In this document: piece after piece, positions 1 through 8,181 of the stretch
Layout of the letters: each line of letters starts with the position of its first letter
How positions within the stretch are numbered: position 1 is the first letter of the stretch
Assembly: GCA_910584995.1 (NCBI GenBank)
Contig: CAJUDW010000005.1
Coordinates: 1 to 64,000, forward strand
DNA length: 64,000 nt
Source of the DNA: an uncultured Oscillibacter sp.
Lineage (GTDB): Bacteria; Bacillota; Clostridia; Oscillospirales; Oscillospiraceae
Direction: 5' to 3'
Notes under the pieces: model-generated
What the model saw: the letters and a program-made list of their open reading frames with translations, nothing else
Database searches by the model: none
What the model was told of the DNA's origin: nothing
Program-made: the position numbers and the translations under genes

Positions 1-13
1 CGGGGAGTAAAAA

Positions 14-57
14 AGTTTCCCTTGTTTCAGCCCATAAGGGCAAAAACAAGGGAAACT
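14..57. terminator. Long inverted repeat, terminator-like
   Basis: A perfect 14-bp inverted repeat (AGTTTCCCTTGTTT at 14-27, its complement at 44-57) encloses a 16-base loop that itself contains CCC/GGG. It is flanked by A-rich sequence on the left, so on the minus strand it would act as a terminator with a U-rich tail for whatever is transcribed leftward, such as the gene at 141-767. It could also be a structural feature near the element end. Confidence 0.5.
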
Positions 58-140
58 ACATAAGGTTTGAACATTTAATCAGGGAAAAGCCTTGACGCAT
101 CAGGGTTCTAAGAGGATTTGACAGATAAATTCTAATTTGG

Positions 141-767
141 TTAGCACGACCAAATATTAAATTCCTGCGGTTCAGGTAATTGTTCCCAAATATCTTTTAT
201 TGGCATTTCTGTCAATAGACGTTTATGTGCATCATTCAACCATTGAATGTGCGCCATTATATAATCCGAATGAATTTCCCTGTTTTTATCCGCCACTTCT
301 TCAACGATCTGGAAATACAAAAATTCCTCGAAACTGTTTGCCCACAAATCGACATCCCCAGTATCATGTCCATATACCACTATTTTGGGCTCTTTTTCCC
401 CATCTTTATACAAAAAACAATATTTATCGCCGGATATTTTATGTGCAAACGGGATAAGTCTGTATAGGGAATTGATGGATTGACGTTCCGGGTAAATTTT
501 CAAGTCAAACTTCAGACATTCGTACAGTTCATCACAGGCACTTGGAAGGTTCTCAAAAGCAAACAGACAGCAATTGCCCATCCATTCTCCAAAAAAATCT
601 CCCAGCCATACATAATTCATATCGTTTGCAATTTTATCTTCGACCCATTCCCTGGAGTGGCTTAAGTGATCCATCATCCCACTATTGTTGATTGCATAAA
701 ATAATTCAGGAAATTGTGTCCCTAAACTCATTTCCACATCCCTGAGATCCATAAATTCATACCTCAT
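141..767 (-). CDS. SMI1/KNR4 (SUKH)-like protein
   Basis: An open frame of about 208 residues, AT-richer than the genes to its right. The C-terminal half (GDKYCFLYKDGEKEPKIV, then GHDTGDVDLWANSFEEFLYF) resembles SMI1/KNR4/SUKH proteins, which often act as immunity proteins for contact-dependent or polymorphic toxins or as stand-alone cargo. The reading frame continues further upstream to 1100, but that part overlaps the rep gene and its leader and looks non-coding. I chose ATG 767; ATG 752, with GAGGT eight bases upstream, is an equally good start. No toxin gene lies beside it in the window. The family call rests on pattern recognition only. Confidence 0.5.
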   Translation of the reverse strand: MRYEFMDLRDVEMSLGTQFPELFYAINNSGMMDHLSHSREWVEDKIANDMNYVWLGDFFGEWMGNCCLFAFENLPSACDELYECLKFDLKIYPERQSINSLYRLIPFAHKISGDKYCFLYKDGEKEPKIVVYGHDTGDVDLWANSFEEFLYFQIVEEVADKNREIHSDYIMAHIQWLNDAHKRLLTEMPIKDIWEQLPEPQEFNIWSC

Positions 768-1032
768 GGTATCTTGAAATTTTGCACAAAAATCCAAATT
801 TGCCACTGTGATTATATCATAGTCAATATTCAGTTTCAACTTGTCATTCGTCAAATTGTCAGAGTTTCTGGCAAACAACACGAAAGGTAAAAGGGATGCG
901 ATAAACGGTGCGGAAGCCAAAAAAGAAGACCGCCATATGGGTGTGCCTGATAAAGAATGACGCGCAAGACCCAAAAATATCAGGCAGTCACCGCAAAATG
1001 AAGCCAATGTGACACAAATTAACACCCGAGAG

Positions 1033-1065
1033 AAAGCACGATTGAAAGATCGTGCTTTTTCTTTT
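1033..1065 (+). terminator. Rho-independent terminator ahead of rep
   Basis: AAAGCACGAT and ATCGTGCTTT pair over a six-base loop and run into TTCTTTT, ending just before the AAAGGAGG of the rep gene. It would stop rightward transcripts or act as an attenuator for rep. Apart from this hairpin I see no supported gene in 768-1086. Confidence 0.75.
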
Positions 1066-1086
1066 GCCCAAAAGGAGGCCCTGACC

Positions 1087-2031
1087 ATGCCGGAAGTCAT
1101 CTTGTCGGATTATTTCTACGGCGACGAATCGGAGGAATTTGTCTTTTTCAAAATTCCCCGCCAGTTGATCACAAACCCCAAATTCAAGCACGTCTCCACA
1201 GACGCCAAGCTGCTGTACGGGATGCTGCTGGACCGCATGAGTCTGTCCGCCAGGAACGGCTGGTACGACGATACCGGGCGGGTCTACATCTACTACTCCG
1301 TGGACGAAATCTGCGGGGACATGACCTGCGGGCGGGACAAGGCCATGAAGTTGCTGGCCGAACTGGACACAAAGAAGGGCATCGGCTTGATCGAGCGGAT
1401 CAAGCAGGGCCAGGGGAAGCCCACAAAAATCTACGTCAAGCGGTTCACTACACGGACCGTTCCGCCCAAACCGGCCCCGTCTTCCCCAGAGCCTTTCGCG
1501 CCCATTTCACAGGTCGATTTTTCCAACATGCAGAAGTCAGAAATTCCGACTTCAAGAGGTCGAAAAAATCGACTTCCAGAAGTCGAAAAAACCGACCCTA
1601 ATTATACTAAGAGAATCCAGACGGAGCTTATCCAGCCTGATCCATCCATCTCCCCCCAAAAGCCCCCGGCGGCGGGTTTGGAGATAGATCGATACGAGCG
1701 GAGAAAAGAACTGAAAGCGAATATTGATTACGAGCGTTTGCGAAGGGAGCATCCCTGCGATGACATAGACGACCTGCTGGAGCTGATGCTGGACGTGGTA
1801 TGCAGCACTGCCCCTACCATACGGATCAGCGGCGGCGATATTCCCACGGAGGCGGTCAGGGACCGTTTTCTCCAGCTTGACAGTGAGCATATCCAGTATG
1901 TAATCGACGCGCTGAACCAGACCACCACAAAAATCAATAATATCCGGGCCTATCTGTTGACGGCGCTCTACAACGCGCCGGTGACGATAGGTCCTTATTA
2001 TTCCGCCGCTGTGCGGCATGACTTCGGCTGA
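1087..2031 (+). CDS. RepA_N-type replication initiator with DUF6017-like C-terminus
   Basis: A 314-residue protein. ATG 1087 is chosen because AAAGGAGG precedes it; the frame is open further upstream but through the terminator. The N-terminus (FFKIPRQLITNPKFK, then STDAKLLYGMLLDRMSLS and YYSVDEICGDMTCGRDKAMK) is the winged-helix replication initiator A domain found in RepA_N plasmids and Tn1549-like ICEs. The middle (about residues 120-215) is a low-complexity linker containing LPEVEKTDPNYTK. The C-terminus (about 215-314) matches DUF6017. It probably supports autonomous replication or maintenance of the excised circle together with the ParB-like protein that follows after three palindromes. 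Confidence 0.88.
   Translation: MPEVILSDYFYGDESEEFVFFKIPRQLITNPKFKHVSTDAKLLYGMLLDRMSLSARNGWYDDTGRVYIYYSVDEICGDMTCGRDKAMKLLAELDTKKGIGLIERIKQGQGKPTKIYVKRFTTRTVPPKPAPSSPEPFAPISQVDFSNMQKSEIPTSRGRKNRLPEVEKTDPNYTKRIQTELIQPDPSISPQKPPAAGLEIDRYERRKELKANIDYERLRREHPCDDIDDLLELMLDVVCSTAPTIRISGGDIPTEAVRDRFLQLDSEHIQYVIDALNQTTTKINNIRAYLLTALYNAPVTIGPYYSAAVRHDFG
1512..1594 (+). repeat. Iteron-like repeats inside rep
   Basis: Within the rep linker coding region GAAGTC/GACTTC and TCGA words recur: GAAGTC 1533-1538 against GACTTC 1548-1553, the palindrome GTCGAaaaaaTCGAC 1559-1573, and GAAGTCG 1579-1585. RepA_N replicons are known to carry their origin within the central part of rep, so this cluster is a candidate oriV. 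That role is inference. Confidence 0.45.
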
Positions 2032-2036
2032 AATGA

Positions 2037-2146
2037 ATCCCGCCGTGGGACGCAATTCCAAGAGAAATAAATCCCATGGTGAGACGCAAATCAGCCGGAA
2101 TCCTCAACTTTCTGTTAAGAATCAAATCTCACGGTGAGACGCGATT
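2037..2146 (+). repeat. Three copies of the ICE palindrome between rep and parB
   Basis: Copies at 2037-2053 (TCCCGCCGTGGGACGC), 2065-2092 (core TCCCATGGTGAGACGC) and 2125-2146 (core TCTCACGGTGAGACGC). All share the orientation AATCyCrysGTGrGACGC followed by rAATt/c. They fill the gap between rep and the ParB-like gene, the usual place for autoregulatory sites of partition genes. Confidence 0.85.
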
Positions 2147-2178
2147 TTTAGCAAATATATTTCAAAACGGAGGTATTT

Positions 2179-4473
2179 ATGGCAAACGAAAACAGCAGAG
2201 ACCCCACGACCCCCAAGCCCCAGAGCATCCCCCTGGCGAAGATCCACGACCTGCCCGGCATCCCCCTTGTCAGGCAGCCGGACAAGAGCTACGGCGGCCT
2301 CGTCACCAGCATCCAGTCCGGCGGCGTAAAGGAGCCTGTGATCCTTCGGCTCCGGGAGGACGGCGAGTACCAGCTTGTGACCGGCTACCGGCGCAAGCGG
2401 GCCTGTGAGCTTATGAAGAAGCAGGAGATTCCCGCCTTGGTCTACGAAATGAACTTGCAGGAGGCCATCCGGTATCACGGGCTGGCGAACGGGAAGCCCA
2501 CCCCGCCTGTCCCCGGTAAGCTGGTGGAGCCTGGGAGCAAGGATAAAAAGGAGGAAAAAGCCGACATCAAGGGACCTGGAAATCCGACCACCGGGGAACA
2601 GTCCAAGGAGGCCAAGCCCTCCGAGGGTGCCAAGAGTCCCGAGCCCGCCCAGGGCGAGAAGAAGGAGGCCCCGGCCCCCAAGGTTGAGGGCGAGCCCGCC
2701 GCCCCTGCCCCTGGCGACAAACCCAAGGAGGCCAAGCCCCCCGAGGCCCCCAAGGGTCCCGAACCGCCCACGGGTGAGAAGAAGGAGGCTCCGGCCCCCA
2801 AGGTGGAGGGTAAGCCCGCCACCCCTGTCACTGGCGATAAGCCCAAGGAGACCAAGCCGCTCGAGGCCCCCAAGGGTCCCGAACCGCCCACGGGCGAGAA
2901 GAAGGAGGCTCCGGCCCCCAAGGTGGAGGGCAAACCCGCCGCTTCCGTCACTGGTGAGAAGCCCAAGGAGGCCAAACCGCCCGAGGCTCCTAAGGCCCCC
3001 GAGCCGCCCACGGGTGAGAAGAAGGAAGCTCCGGCCCCCAAGAAGGAGGACAAGCCCGCCGCCCCCGCCCCTGGCGAAAGGCCCAAGGAGGCCAAGCCCC
3101 CCGAGGGCCCCAAGGGTCCCGAACCGCCCACAGGCGAGAAGAAGGAGGTTCCGGCCCCCAAAAAGGAGGACAAGCCCGCCGCCCCTGTCCCTGGTGAGAA
3201 GCCCAAGGAGGCCCCCGTAACCGGCCCCGCCGCCAACGGTCCCGCCGGGACCGCCATTTCCCAGGTGCTTGATGAGCGCCTGACGCCTCCGGACGAGAAG
3301 GCCAAGCGGGATGTCCCCAGCCCCGAGGAGAGCGAAGCCTTCTTCATCCTCCTGCATCCCGCCTATCTGGAGAAGTCCAAGTACAACACCATTTCCGTGG
3401 ACACCAGGAGCGAGGACTACCTGGAACTGAAAAAGTCCATTGAGCTGAACGGCGTGAAGGACCCTGTTCTCGCCCGGATCGGGGACGAGGGCACCTTGGA
3501 AATCCTCTCCGGCCAGCGCCGTCACCTGATCGCCACGGAGCTGAACTACCCCGTCCCCACCATCATCCAGAAAATCTCTGACGCAGACGCGAAAATCCTG
3601 GTGGCCGACGGCAACCTCCACCGGCCCCATATCTCCATGTACGACCTCTCCCGCTCCCTGCGGATGAAGATGGAGGGCATGAAGCAGAAGGCGGGCCGGA
3701 AGAAAAAGGGGACCTTTAAGGCGGAGGAACTGGACAGCGATGAAAAGCTGGCCCAGGAGATGGGCATGAAGGTGAGCAAGCTCAACCGGATCATCCGTCT
3801 GTCCGAGGCCACCAAGGACGTGTGCGACCGGGTGGATGACAATTCCCTGCCCCTGTCTATCGCGTCCGCCATCTCATTTTTGAAGCCGGACAATCAGGAT
3901 GAGGTCCTCCACCTGTCCGACCTGGGATACAAGATCACCACCGAGCGGGTGGAGCGCATGAAAAAGACGGAGAAGGCCGGAAAACTGAATGAACAGGCCA
4001 TGCGGGACATTCTGGAGGACAAGGACTTGGCCCCAAAGCAGACCACGCCGCCCCCGGCTCCCCAGCCGTCTGCGCCGCAGCCGCCTGCCCCGCCCAACAG
4101 CCCCTCCGCTCCGCCTCCCATTCCGCCCTCCCCGGACGTGAAGCCGGAGCAGACAGCGGGCGCGCCTCCCAGCACCCCTGAACCCGCCACCCCTGCCGGT
4201 CCTTCCGCGCCGGAGAATACGTCCCCGCCCGCCGGTCCCGCCGCCAATGTTCCCCCGGAGGAAAAGACGCCATTCAAGGGCGAGCAGGAGCGGCCCGAGT
4301 ACACCAAGGTCATCCTGGCCGGGGACCGTCTGCGGAAGTATTTTCCCGATGTGTCCATGACGCCCCGGGAGATCGAGGAAAGCGTCTATGACGCCCTGGA
4401 GGAACGCCGCCAGCGGCAGATGAAGGCCCAGCAGAAGGAGGACATTTTCAAGAAGAACGCCCCCAAGAGGTAA
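2179..4473 (+). CDS. ParB-like protein with two ParB/sulfiredoxin-type domains
   Basis: A 764-residue protein preceded by CGGAGG. The first ParB N-domain (about residues 14-105) shows SIPLAKIHDLPGIPL, GGVKEPVILR and TGYRRKRACE. Residues about 115-345 are a Pro/Lys/Glu linker with 40-residue tandem repeats. A second ParB domain (about 390-465) has NGVKDPVLARIG and LSGQRRHLIATEL, followed by an HTH-like segment (SDEKLAQEMGMKVSKLNRIIRLS). A Pro-rich stretch and a basic tail end the protein. ParB proteins bind palindromic centromere sites and regulate their own operon. No ParA is visible in the window. The duplicated domain and the long linker are unusual for ICE ParB proteins. Confidence 0.85.
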   Translation: MANENSRDPTTPKPQSIPLAKIHDLPGIPLVRQPDKSYGGLVTSIQSGGVKEPVILRLREDGEYQLVTGYRRKRACELMKKQEIPALVYEMNLQEAIRYHGLANGKPTPPVPGKLVEPGSKDKKEEKADIKGPGNPTTGEQSKEAKPSEGAKSPEPAQGEKKEAPAPKVEGEPAAPAPGDKPKEAKPPEAPKGPEPPTGEKKEAPAPKVEGKPATPVTGDKPKETKPLEAPKGPEPPTGEKKEAPAPKVEGKPAASVTGEKPKEAKPPEAPKAPEPPTGEKKEAPAPKKEDKPAAPAPGERPKEAKPPEGPKGPEPPTGEKKEVPAPKKEDKPAAPVPGEKPKEAPVTGPAANGPAGTAISQVLDERLTPPDEKAKRDVPSPEESEAFFILLHPAYLEKSKYNTISVDTRSEDYLELKKSIELNGVKDPVLARIGDEGTLEILSGQRRHLIATELNYPVPTIIQKISDADAKILVADGNLHRPHISMYDLSRSLRMKMEGMKQKAGRKKKGTFKAEELDSDEKLAQEMGMKVSKLNRIIRLSEATKDVCDRVDDNSLPLSIASAISFLKPDNQDEVLHLSDLGYKITTERVERMKKTEKAGKLNEQAMRDILEDKDLAPKQTTPPPAPQPSAPQPPAPPNSPSAPPPIPPSPDVKPEQTAGAPPSTPEPATPAGPSAPENTSPPAGPAANVPPEEKTPFKGEQERPEYTKVILAGDRLRKYFPDVSMTPREIEESVYDALEERRQRQMKAQQKEDIFKKNAPKR
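2600..3216 (+). repeat. 120-bp tandem repeat in the ParB linker
   Basis: The coding sequence repeats with a 120-bp period (starts near 2641, 2761, 2881, 3001, 3121), almost five copies. Each encodes 40 residues containing PPTGEKKEAPAPK and PKEAKPPEAPKGPE. The copies differ at few positions, which implies recent expansion and likely length variation between strains. Confidence 0.9.
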
Positions 4474-4476
4474 AGT

Positions 4477-5145
4477 ATGGAATTTTCCGCCAACATTGCC
4501 AACCTGGGCAAATACAATGCCGGGGTACTGGCCGCCGCGTGGCTGTCCTTCCCCGCCACCACGGAACAGGTACAGTCCGTTCTGCGGGAGATCGGCGTGG
4601 ACGGCCTGCGGTACGAGGAAGTCATCATCCTGGAATACTCCACCGGCGTCAAGGGCCTCGCCGGAAAGCTGGGAGAGTTTGTCCCCATTGACGAATTGAA
4701 CTACCTCGCAAGCCGGATCGCAGAGCTGACGCCGGAGGAAACGGCGAAATTCACCGCCGCTTTCAGCCACGGAGAGTACGGGGACAATATGCAGGATTTG
4801 ATCAACCTGACATACAATCTGGACTGTTACGACTTCCTCCCGGACGTGCGGACGGAGGAAGAATACGGGCGCTGGCTGGTGGACCACCGCCAGGAGTTCC
4901 GCTTGCCGGAGAAAGCCAAGCTCTACTTCGACTACGAATCCTACGGCGGGGACACCTGCATCAACGAGGGCGGGGACTTTTCGGAGCTTGGCTATATCTT
5001 CAACAACCGGACGGCGTTCCAGGCGGTCTACGACGGCCTGCACGTTCCGGAGAAATACAAGGTGTTCCGCTATCCCCTGCAAGCGAAGGTGAGGCCCGTC
5101 CGGTCCGGCAGGGGGCGGGACAGCCCCTCCCGCAAGCGCCCATGA
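4477..5145 (+). CDS. ardA: ArdA-like antirestriction protein
   Basis: A 222-residue acidic protein, three bases after parB and preceded by AAGAGG. It has the ArdA layout: N-terminal AANLGKYNAG-like segment (IANLGKYNAGVLAAAWLSFP), a middle with EEVIILEYS, and GDNMQDLINLTYNLDCYDF. ArdA proteins mimic B-form DNA and block type I restriction enzymes when an element enters a new host. The last ~20 residues are basic and lie beyond the family core. The stop codon lies inside a terminator-like hairpin. Confidence 0.85.
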   Translation: MEFSANIANLGKYNAGVLAAAWLSFPATTEQVQSVLREIGVDGLRYEEVIILEYSTGVKGLAGKLGEFVPIDELNYLASRIAELTPEETAKFTAAFSHGEYGDNMQDLINLTYNLDCYDFLPDVRTEEEYGRWLVDHRQEFRLPEKAKLYFDYESYGGDTCINEGGDFSELGYIFNNRTAFQAVYDGLHVPEKYKVFRYPLQAKVRPVRSGRGRDSPSRKRP

Positions 5146-5157
5146 GGGCGCTCTTTT
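5135..5157 (+). terminator. Terminator/attenuator between ardA and the PAPS-reductase-like gene
   Basis: AGCGCCC (5135-5141) and GGGCGCT (5146-5152) pair over the loop ATGA, which contains the ardA stop codon, and are followed by CTTTTC. The T run ends one base before the next ATG, so it would separate ardA output from the downstream genes. Confidence 0.65.
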
Positions 5158-5158
5158 C

Positions 5159-6385
5159 ATGCCCACAAACAAGCGGGAGAAAAAGCCTTTTCACGCCGTT
5201 TCCTTCTCCGGGGGCAAAGACAGCACAGCCATGCTGCTGATGATGATCGAGCGCGGGATGCCCATTGACATGGTGCTGGCCGCCGACACTGGCATGGAGT
5301 TCCCGGAGATGTACCGCCATTGGGATCAGGTGGAGCAATACCTGTACCGCAAGCGGGGCTTGAAGCTGACGATCCTCCGGCACCCAAAGGGCTTTGAATG
5401 GCTGATGTTCGACCAGCCCAAAGAGAAGCAGTCCAGCATTGAACTGCGGAACAGGCTGGGCGTTCCCCTCTATGGGAACGGCTGGCCCGGAATGAAAGTC
5501 CGGTGGTGTACCGGCCAGCTCAAAACCCACCTGATCGGCAAGGAAGTTTCCCGGCTGAAAAAGGAGTATCAAATCCTGCATTACGTTGGCATCGCCGCTG
5601 ACGAGCCGAAACGGATCAAGGGAGAGCAATATCCACTTGCAGAGTGGGGCGTCACCGAGGCCCAGGCATTGCAAATCTGCTATGACCGGGGCTTTGACTG
5701 GAGCGGACTGTATGAAATATATCGCCGCTGTTCCTGCTGGTGCTGTCCCTTGCAGCGCATTGACGAACTGCGGAAGCTGCGCCGCCATCATCCCCAGCTC
5801 TGGGCAAAGCTGCTGGAATTGGACGAAAAGGCATTGACTCAATTCGGGCACAACGCCCTGGGACAATTCAAGAAAAATTGGACGGTAGCCGCTCTGGAGG
5901 AACGGTTTGCCGCTGAGGACTGCGAACTGTCCCCGTTTGATAGCTATGGAAAGACACTGAATTTCAAAAAAGGAGCTGATTATTTGAACGTTTTGGTAGT
6001 GGAACCCGGAATGGTCCCCTACGAGAAAGAGATCGACGGCCTCAAGGATATGCAGGCCATTGTCGGCGGTCGGATCACCGCCATATATCCCTTTGAGGAT
6101 AAAGCGGCCCTTGTCAGCAATGATGAAGCCCTTCTCCGCCGCATGGAGTTCAACCGCAGCATAGAGGGCGGGTACGGCGGCATCTGCGGCCCGTTCTTCG
6201 TCTGCGGGCTGGGCGAGGAGGACTTCTGTTCCCTTACCCCGGAGCAGATGGATTTTTACAAAAAGAAGTACCATCACGCGGAAATCCTGGTGGGATTCCG
6301 TGGAGAGGAGCCCGTTACGCTGAAAGCGGAGCCCCGCAAACCGCCCGGCCAGGAGCCGCCCCAGCGTCCGCCCAAGACCCGGTGA
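5159..6385 (+). CDS. PAPS-reductase-family protein fused to DUF3846
   Basis: A 408-residue protein. Residues about 10-225 are a PP-loop ATPase domain of the phosphoadenosine phosphosulfate reductase family: SFSGGKDSTAMLL at about 15-27 and a Cys cluster CSCWCCPLQRIDELRKLRR near 197-215. Such proteins are common in ICEs and phages and can be linked to DNA or RNA sulfur chemistry, but the substrate here is unknown. From residue 276 the protein is DUF3846-like (LNVLVVEPGMVPYEKEIDGL, GGICGPFFVCGLGEEDF). The join contains an internal AAAAAAGGAG and an in-frame TTG at 5984, so DUF3846 may also be made alone. The ATG at 5159 has no good ribosome site. Confidence 0.8.
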   Translation: MPTNKREKKPFHAVSFSGGKDSTAMLLMMIERGMPIDMVLAADTGMEFPEMYRHWDQVEQYLYRKRGLKLTILRHPKGFEWLMFDQPKEKQSSIELRNRLGVPLYGNGWPGMKVRWCTGQLKTHLIGKEVSRLKKEYQILHYVGIAADEPKRIKGEQYPLAEWGVTEAQALQICYDRGFDWSGLYEIYRRCSCWCCPLQRIDELRKLRRHHPQLWAKLLELDEKALTQFGHNALGQFKKNWTVAALEERFAAEDCELSPFDSYGKTLNFKKGADYLNVLVVEPGMVPYEKEIDGLKDMQAIVGGRITAIYPFEDKAALVSNDEALLRRMEFNRSIEGGYGGICGPFFVCGLGEEDFCSLTPEQMDFYKKKYHHAEILVGFRGEEPVTLKAEPRKPPGQEPPQRPPKTR

Positions 6386-6388
6386 GCC

Positions 6389-7339
6389 ATGCCTCCGGTA
6401 ACAGATGAACGGCTGACGGAACTGACGGACCGTCTGGAAAGCGGCGTCAAGGAGCTGTACGCCAGCGGGCGCTATGCCGAGTACATCACCGCCATGTCCA
6501 AATTCCACAATTACAGTTTCGGAAACGCGCTTCTGATCCTCCTGCAATGCCCCACCGCCACCAGTGTAGCCGGGTACAACGACTGGAAGAAGAAATTCGG
6601 ACGGCAGGTCAAACGGCACGAGAAGGGCATCCAGATTCTTGCCCCTTGTCATTTCACATACCTCGTGGAGTACGAGAAGAAGGACCCGAATACCGGACGG
6701 ACGCTATACGGGCCAGACGGTAAGCCGTTGACGGAGAAACGGCGGGAGAACGCCACCCGTTTCCGGGTTGCCACCGTGTTTGACGTGAGCCAGACGGAGG
6801 GCCGGGAGCTGCCCAGCCTCGTCTCCGATTTGAGCGGGGACGTTCCAGACTTTGAGAATGTCTATGCCCGCCTCGCCGCCCTGTGCCCCCTCCCCGTGGA
6901 GCTGGGCTCTGTTCCCGGAACGGCGAAAGGTTACGCCAGCTTCGCGGAAAATCGGGTGGTGGTCCGCTCCGGCATGAGCCAGGTACAGACCATCAAGACA
7001 CTGATCCACGAGACGGCCCACGCCAAGCTCCATCCCCCGGATTTTCTGTCGGAGTTCCCCAAACCCCGGCGGGAGAAGGAGGTGGAGGCGGAGAGCGTGG
7101 CCTATGTCGTCTGCCAGCACTTCGGCATCGACACTTCGGACTACTCCATGGGCTATGTGGCCGGGTGGAGCCGGGGGAAGGAACTGGCGGAGTTGAAAGC
7201 CTCCCTGGACGTGATTCACTCTACCGCCGGGGAGATCATCAACGCCATCCAGCCGCCTCCGCCGGAGCTGACCAGGGACGAGCCGTCCCAGGAGCACCGG
7301 CGGAAAACCAGTTATCGAAAATCCAGGAAAAGGAAGTGA
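6389..7339 (+). CDS. ArdC-like protein with zinc metallopeptidase motif
   Basis: A 316-residue protein three bases after the previous gene. The N-terminal ArdC domain (about 5-130) shows SKFHNYSFGNALLILLQCP and GYNDWKKKFGRQVKRHEKGI. The C-terminal part has the zincin motif LIHETAHAKLH (about 205-215) followed by EKEVEAESVAYVVCQHFG, the third ligand being the Glu of EAES. ArdC of plasmids binds single-stranded DNA, and related proteins protect incoming DNA from restriction. It fits the antirestriction role of the leading region. Proteolytic activity is not shown. Confidence 0.85.
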   Translation: MPPVTDERLTELTDRLESGVKELYASGRYAEYITAMSKFHNYSFGNALLILLQCPTATSVAGYNDWKKKFGRQVKRHEKGIQILAPCHFTYLVEYEKKDPNTGRTLYGPDGKPLTEKRRENATRFRVATVFDVSQTEGRELPSLVSDLSGDVPDFENVYARLAALCPLPVELGSVPGTAKGYASFAENRVVVRSGMSQVQTIKTLIHETAHAKLHPPDFLSEFPKPRREKEVEAESVAYVVCQHFGIDTSDYSMGYVAGWSRGKELAELKASLDVIHSTAGEIINAIQPPPPELTRDEPSQEHRRKTSYRKSRKRK

Positions 7340-7343
7340 TAGA

Positions 7344-8168
7344 TTGAACGATTACGAGGAACGCAAACAGGCCCGGATTGACCGCCTTCAAGAAAAAGCG
7401 GACAGGGCCCGCGCTGAAAGCCAGTCCTTATTCAAGCAGTCCACCGATATGGCGTCCGCTATCCCGTTTGGACAGCCTGTCCACGGTCCCGCTGACCGGC
7501 GCTACCGGGAAAAGATCGGCAGGAAGATGGACCAGTCCATTGCCGCCTTGGAAAAGGCAGACTACTACGAACGCAAGGCACAGGCGGCGGAGAACAACAC
7601 CGCCATTTCCTCCGACGACCCGGAGGCCCTCGCCAAGCTGAAGGAGAAGCTGGAAGATTTGCAAATCTCCCAGACCCGTATGAAGCAGATCAACGCCTAC
7701 TACAAGAAAAACGGCACTTGCCGGGGCTTTCACGGCCTTTCCGACGAGCTGGCGGACAAGCTGGTGGCGGACATACAATACCACCCCTGGGACAAGCGGC
7801 CCTTCGGCTCCTATGCGCTGGCTAACAACAATCAGAATATCAACGCTGTCAAAAAACGCATTGCCCAGCTTACGGCGGTAAAGGAGCTTGGCTACCAGGG
7901 CTGGGAGTTTGACGGCGGCAAGGTAGTCGCCAACGCGGATATGAACCGCCTGCAAATCTTTTTTGACGCCATCCCCGATGAAGAAGTCCGCAAGGAGCTG
8001 AAAGGCTGGGGCTTCAAGTGGGCCCGGAGCGTGGGCGCGTGGCAGCGTCAGTTGACCGACAACGCCATCTACGCCGCAAGCCGTATCCCGGCTATCCGGC
8101 CTTCCGACGGCTCTGATCCTAACAAAATCCAGCCCAAGCGAAAGCCGAAATCCGGCCCGCAGCGATAA
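7344..8168 (+). CDS. DUF3560 domain protein
   Basis: A 274-residue protein starting with TTG 7344 behind AAAAGGAAG. The N-terminal ~110 residues are charged and coiled-coil-like (EERKQARIDRLQEKADRAR). The C-terminal part (GYQGWEFDGGKVVANADMNR, GWGFKWARSVGAWQRQLT) matches DUF3560, a family typical of ICE leading regions. Its molecular role is unknown. It shares the operon direction of the antirestriction genes. Confidence 0.75.
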   Translation: MNDYEERKQARIDRLQEKADRARAESQSLFKQSTDMASAIPFGQPVHGPADRRYREKIGRKMDQSIAALEKADYYERKAQAAENNTAISSDDPEALAKLKEKLEDLQISQTRMKQINAYYKKNGTCRGFHGLSDELADKLVADIQYHPWDKRPFGSYALANNNQNINAVKKRIAQLTAVKELGYQGWEFDGGKVVANADMNRLQIFFDAIPDEEVRKELKGWGFKWARSVGAWQRQLTDNAIYAASRIPAIRPSDGSDPNKIQPKRKPKSGPQR

Positions 8169-8181
8169 GGAGGAAAGCGAA

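Noticed and set aside
2122..3630. 502-codon minus-strand frame opposite parB
   Set aside because: It mirrors the Pro/Lys/Glu repeat of parB and translates to Gly/Leu repeats; the plus strand carries clear ParB domains.
6883..7347. Second plus-strand frame overlapping the ArdC-like gene
   Set aside because: It is Gly/Arg/Pro-rich with no ribosome site or family resemblance, and the HETAHA frame is clearly the real one.
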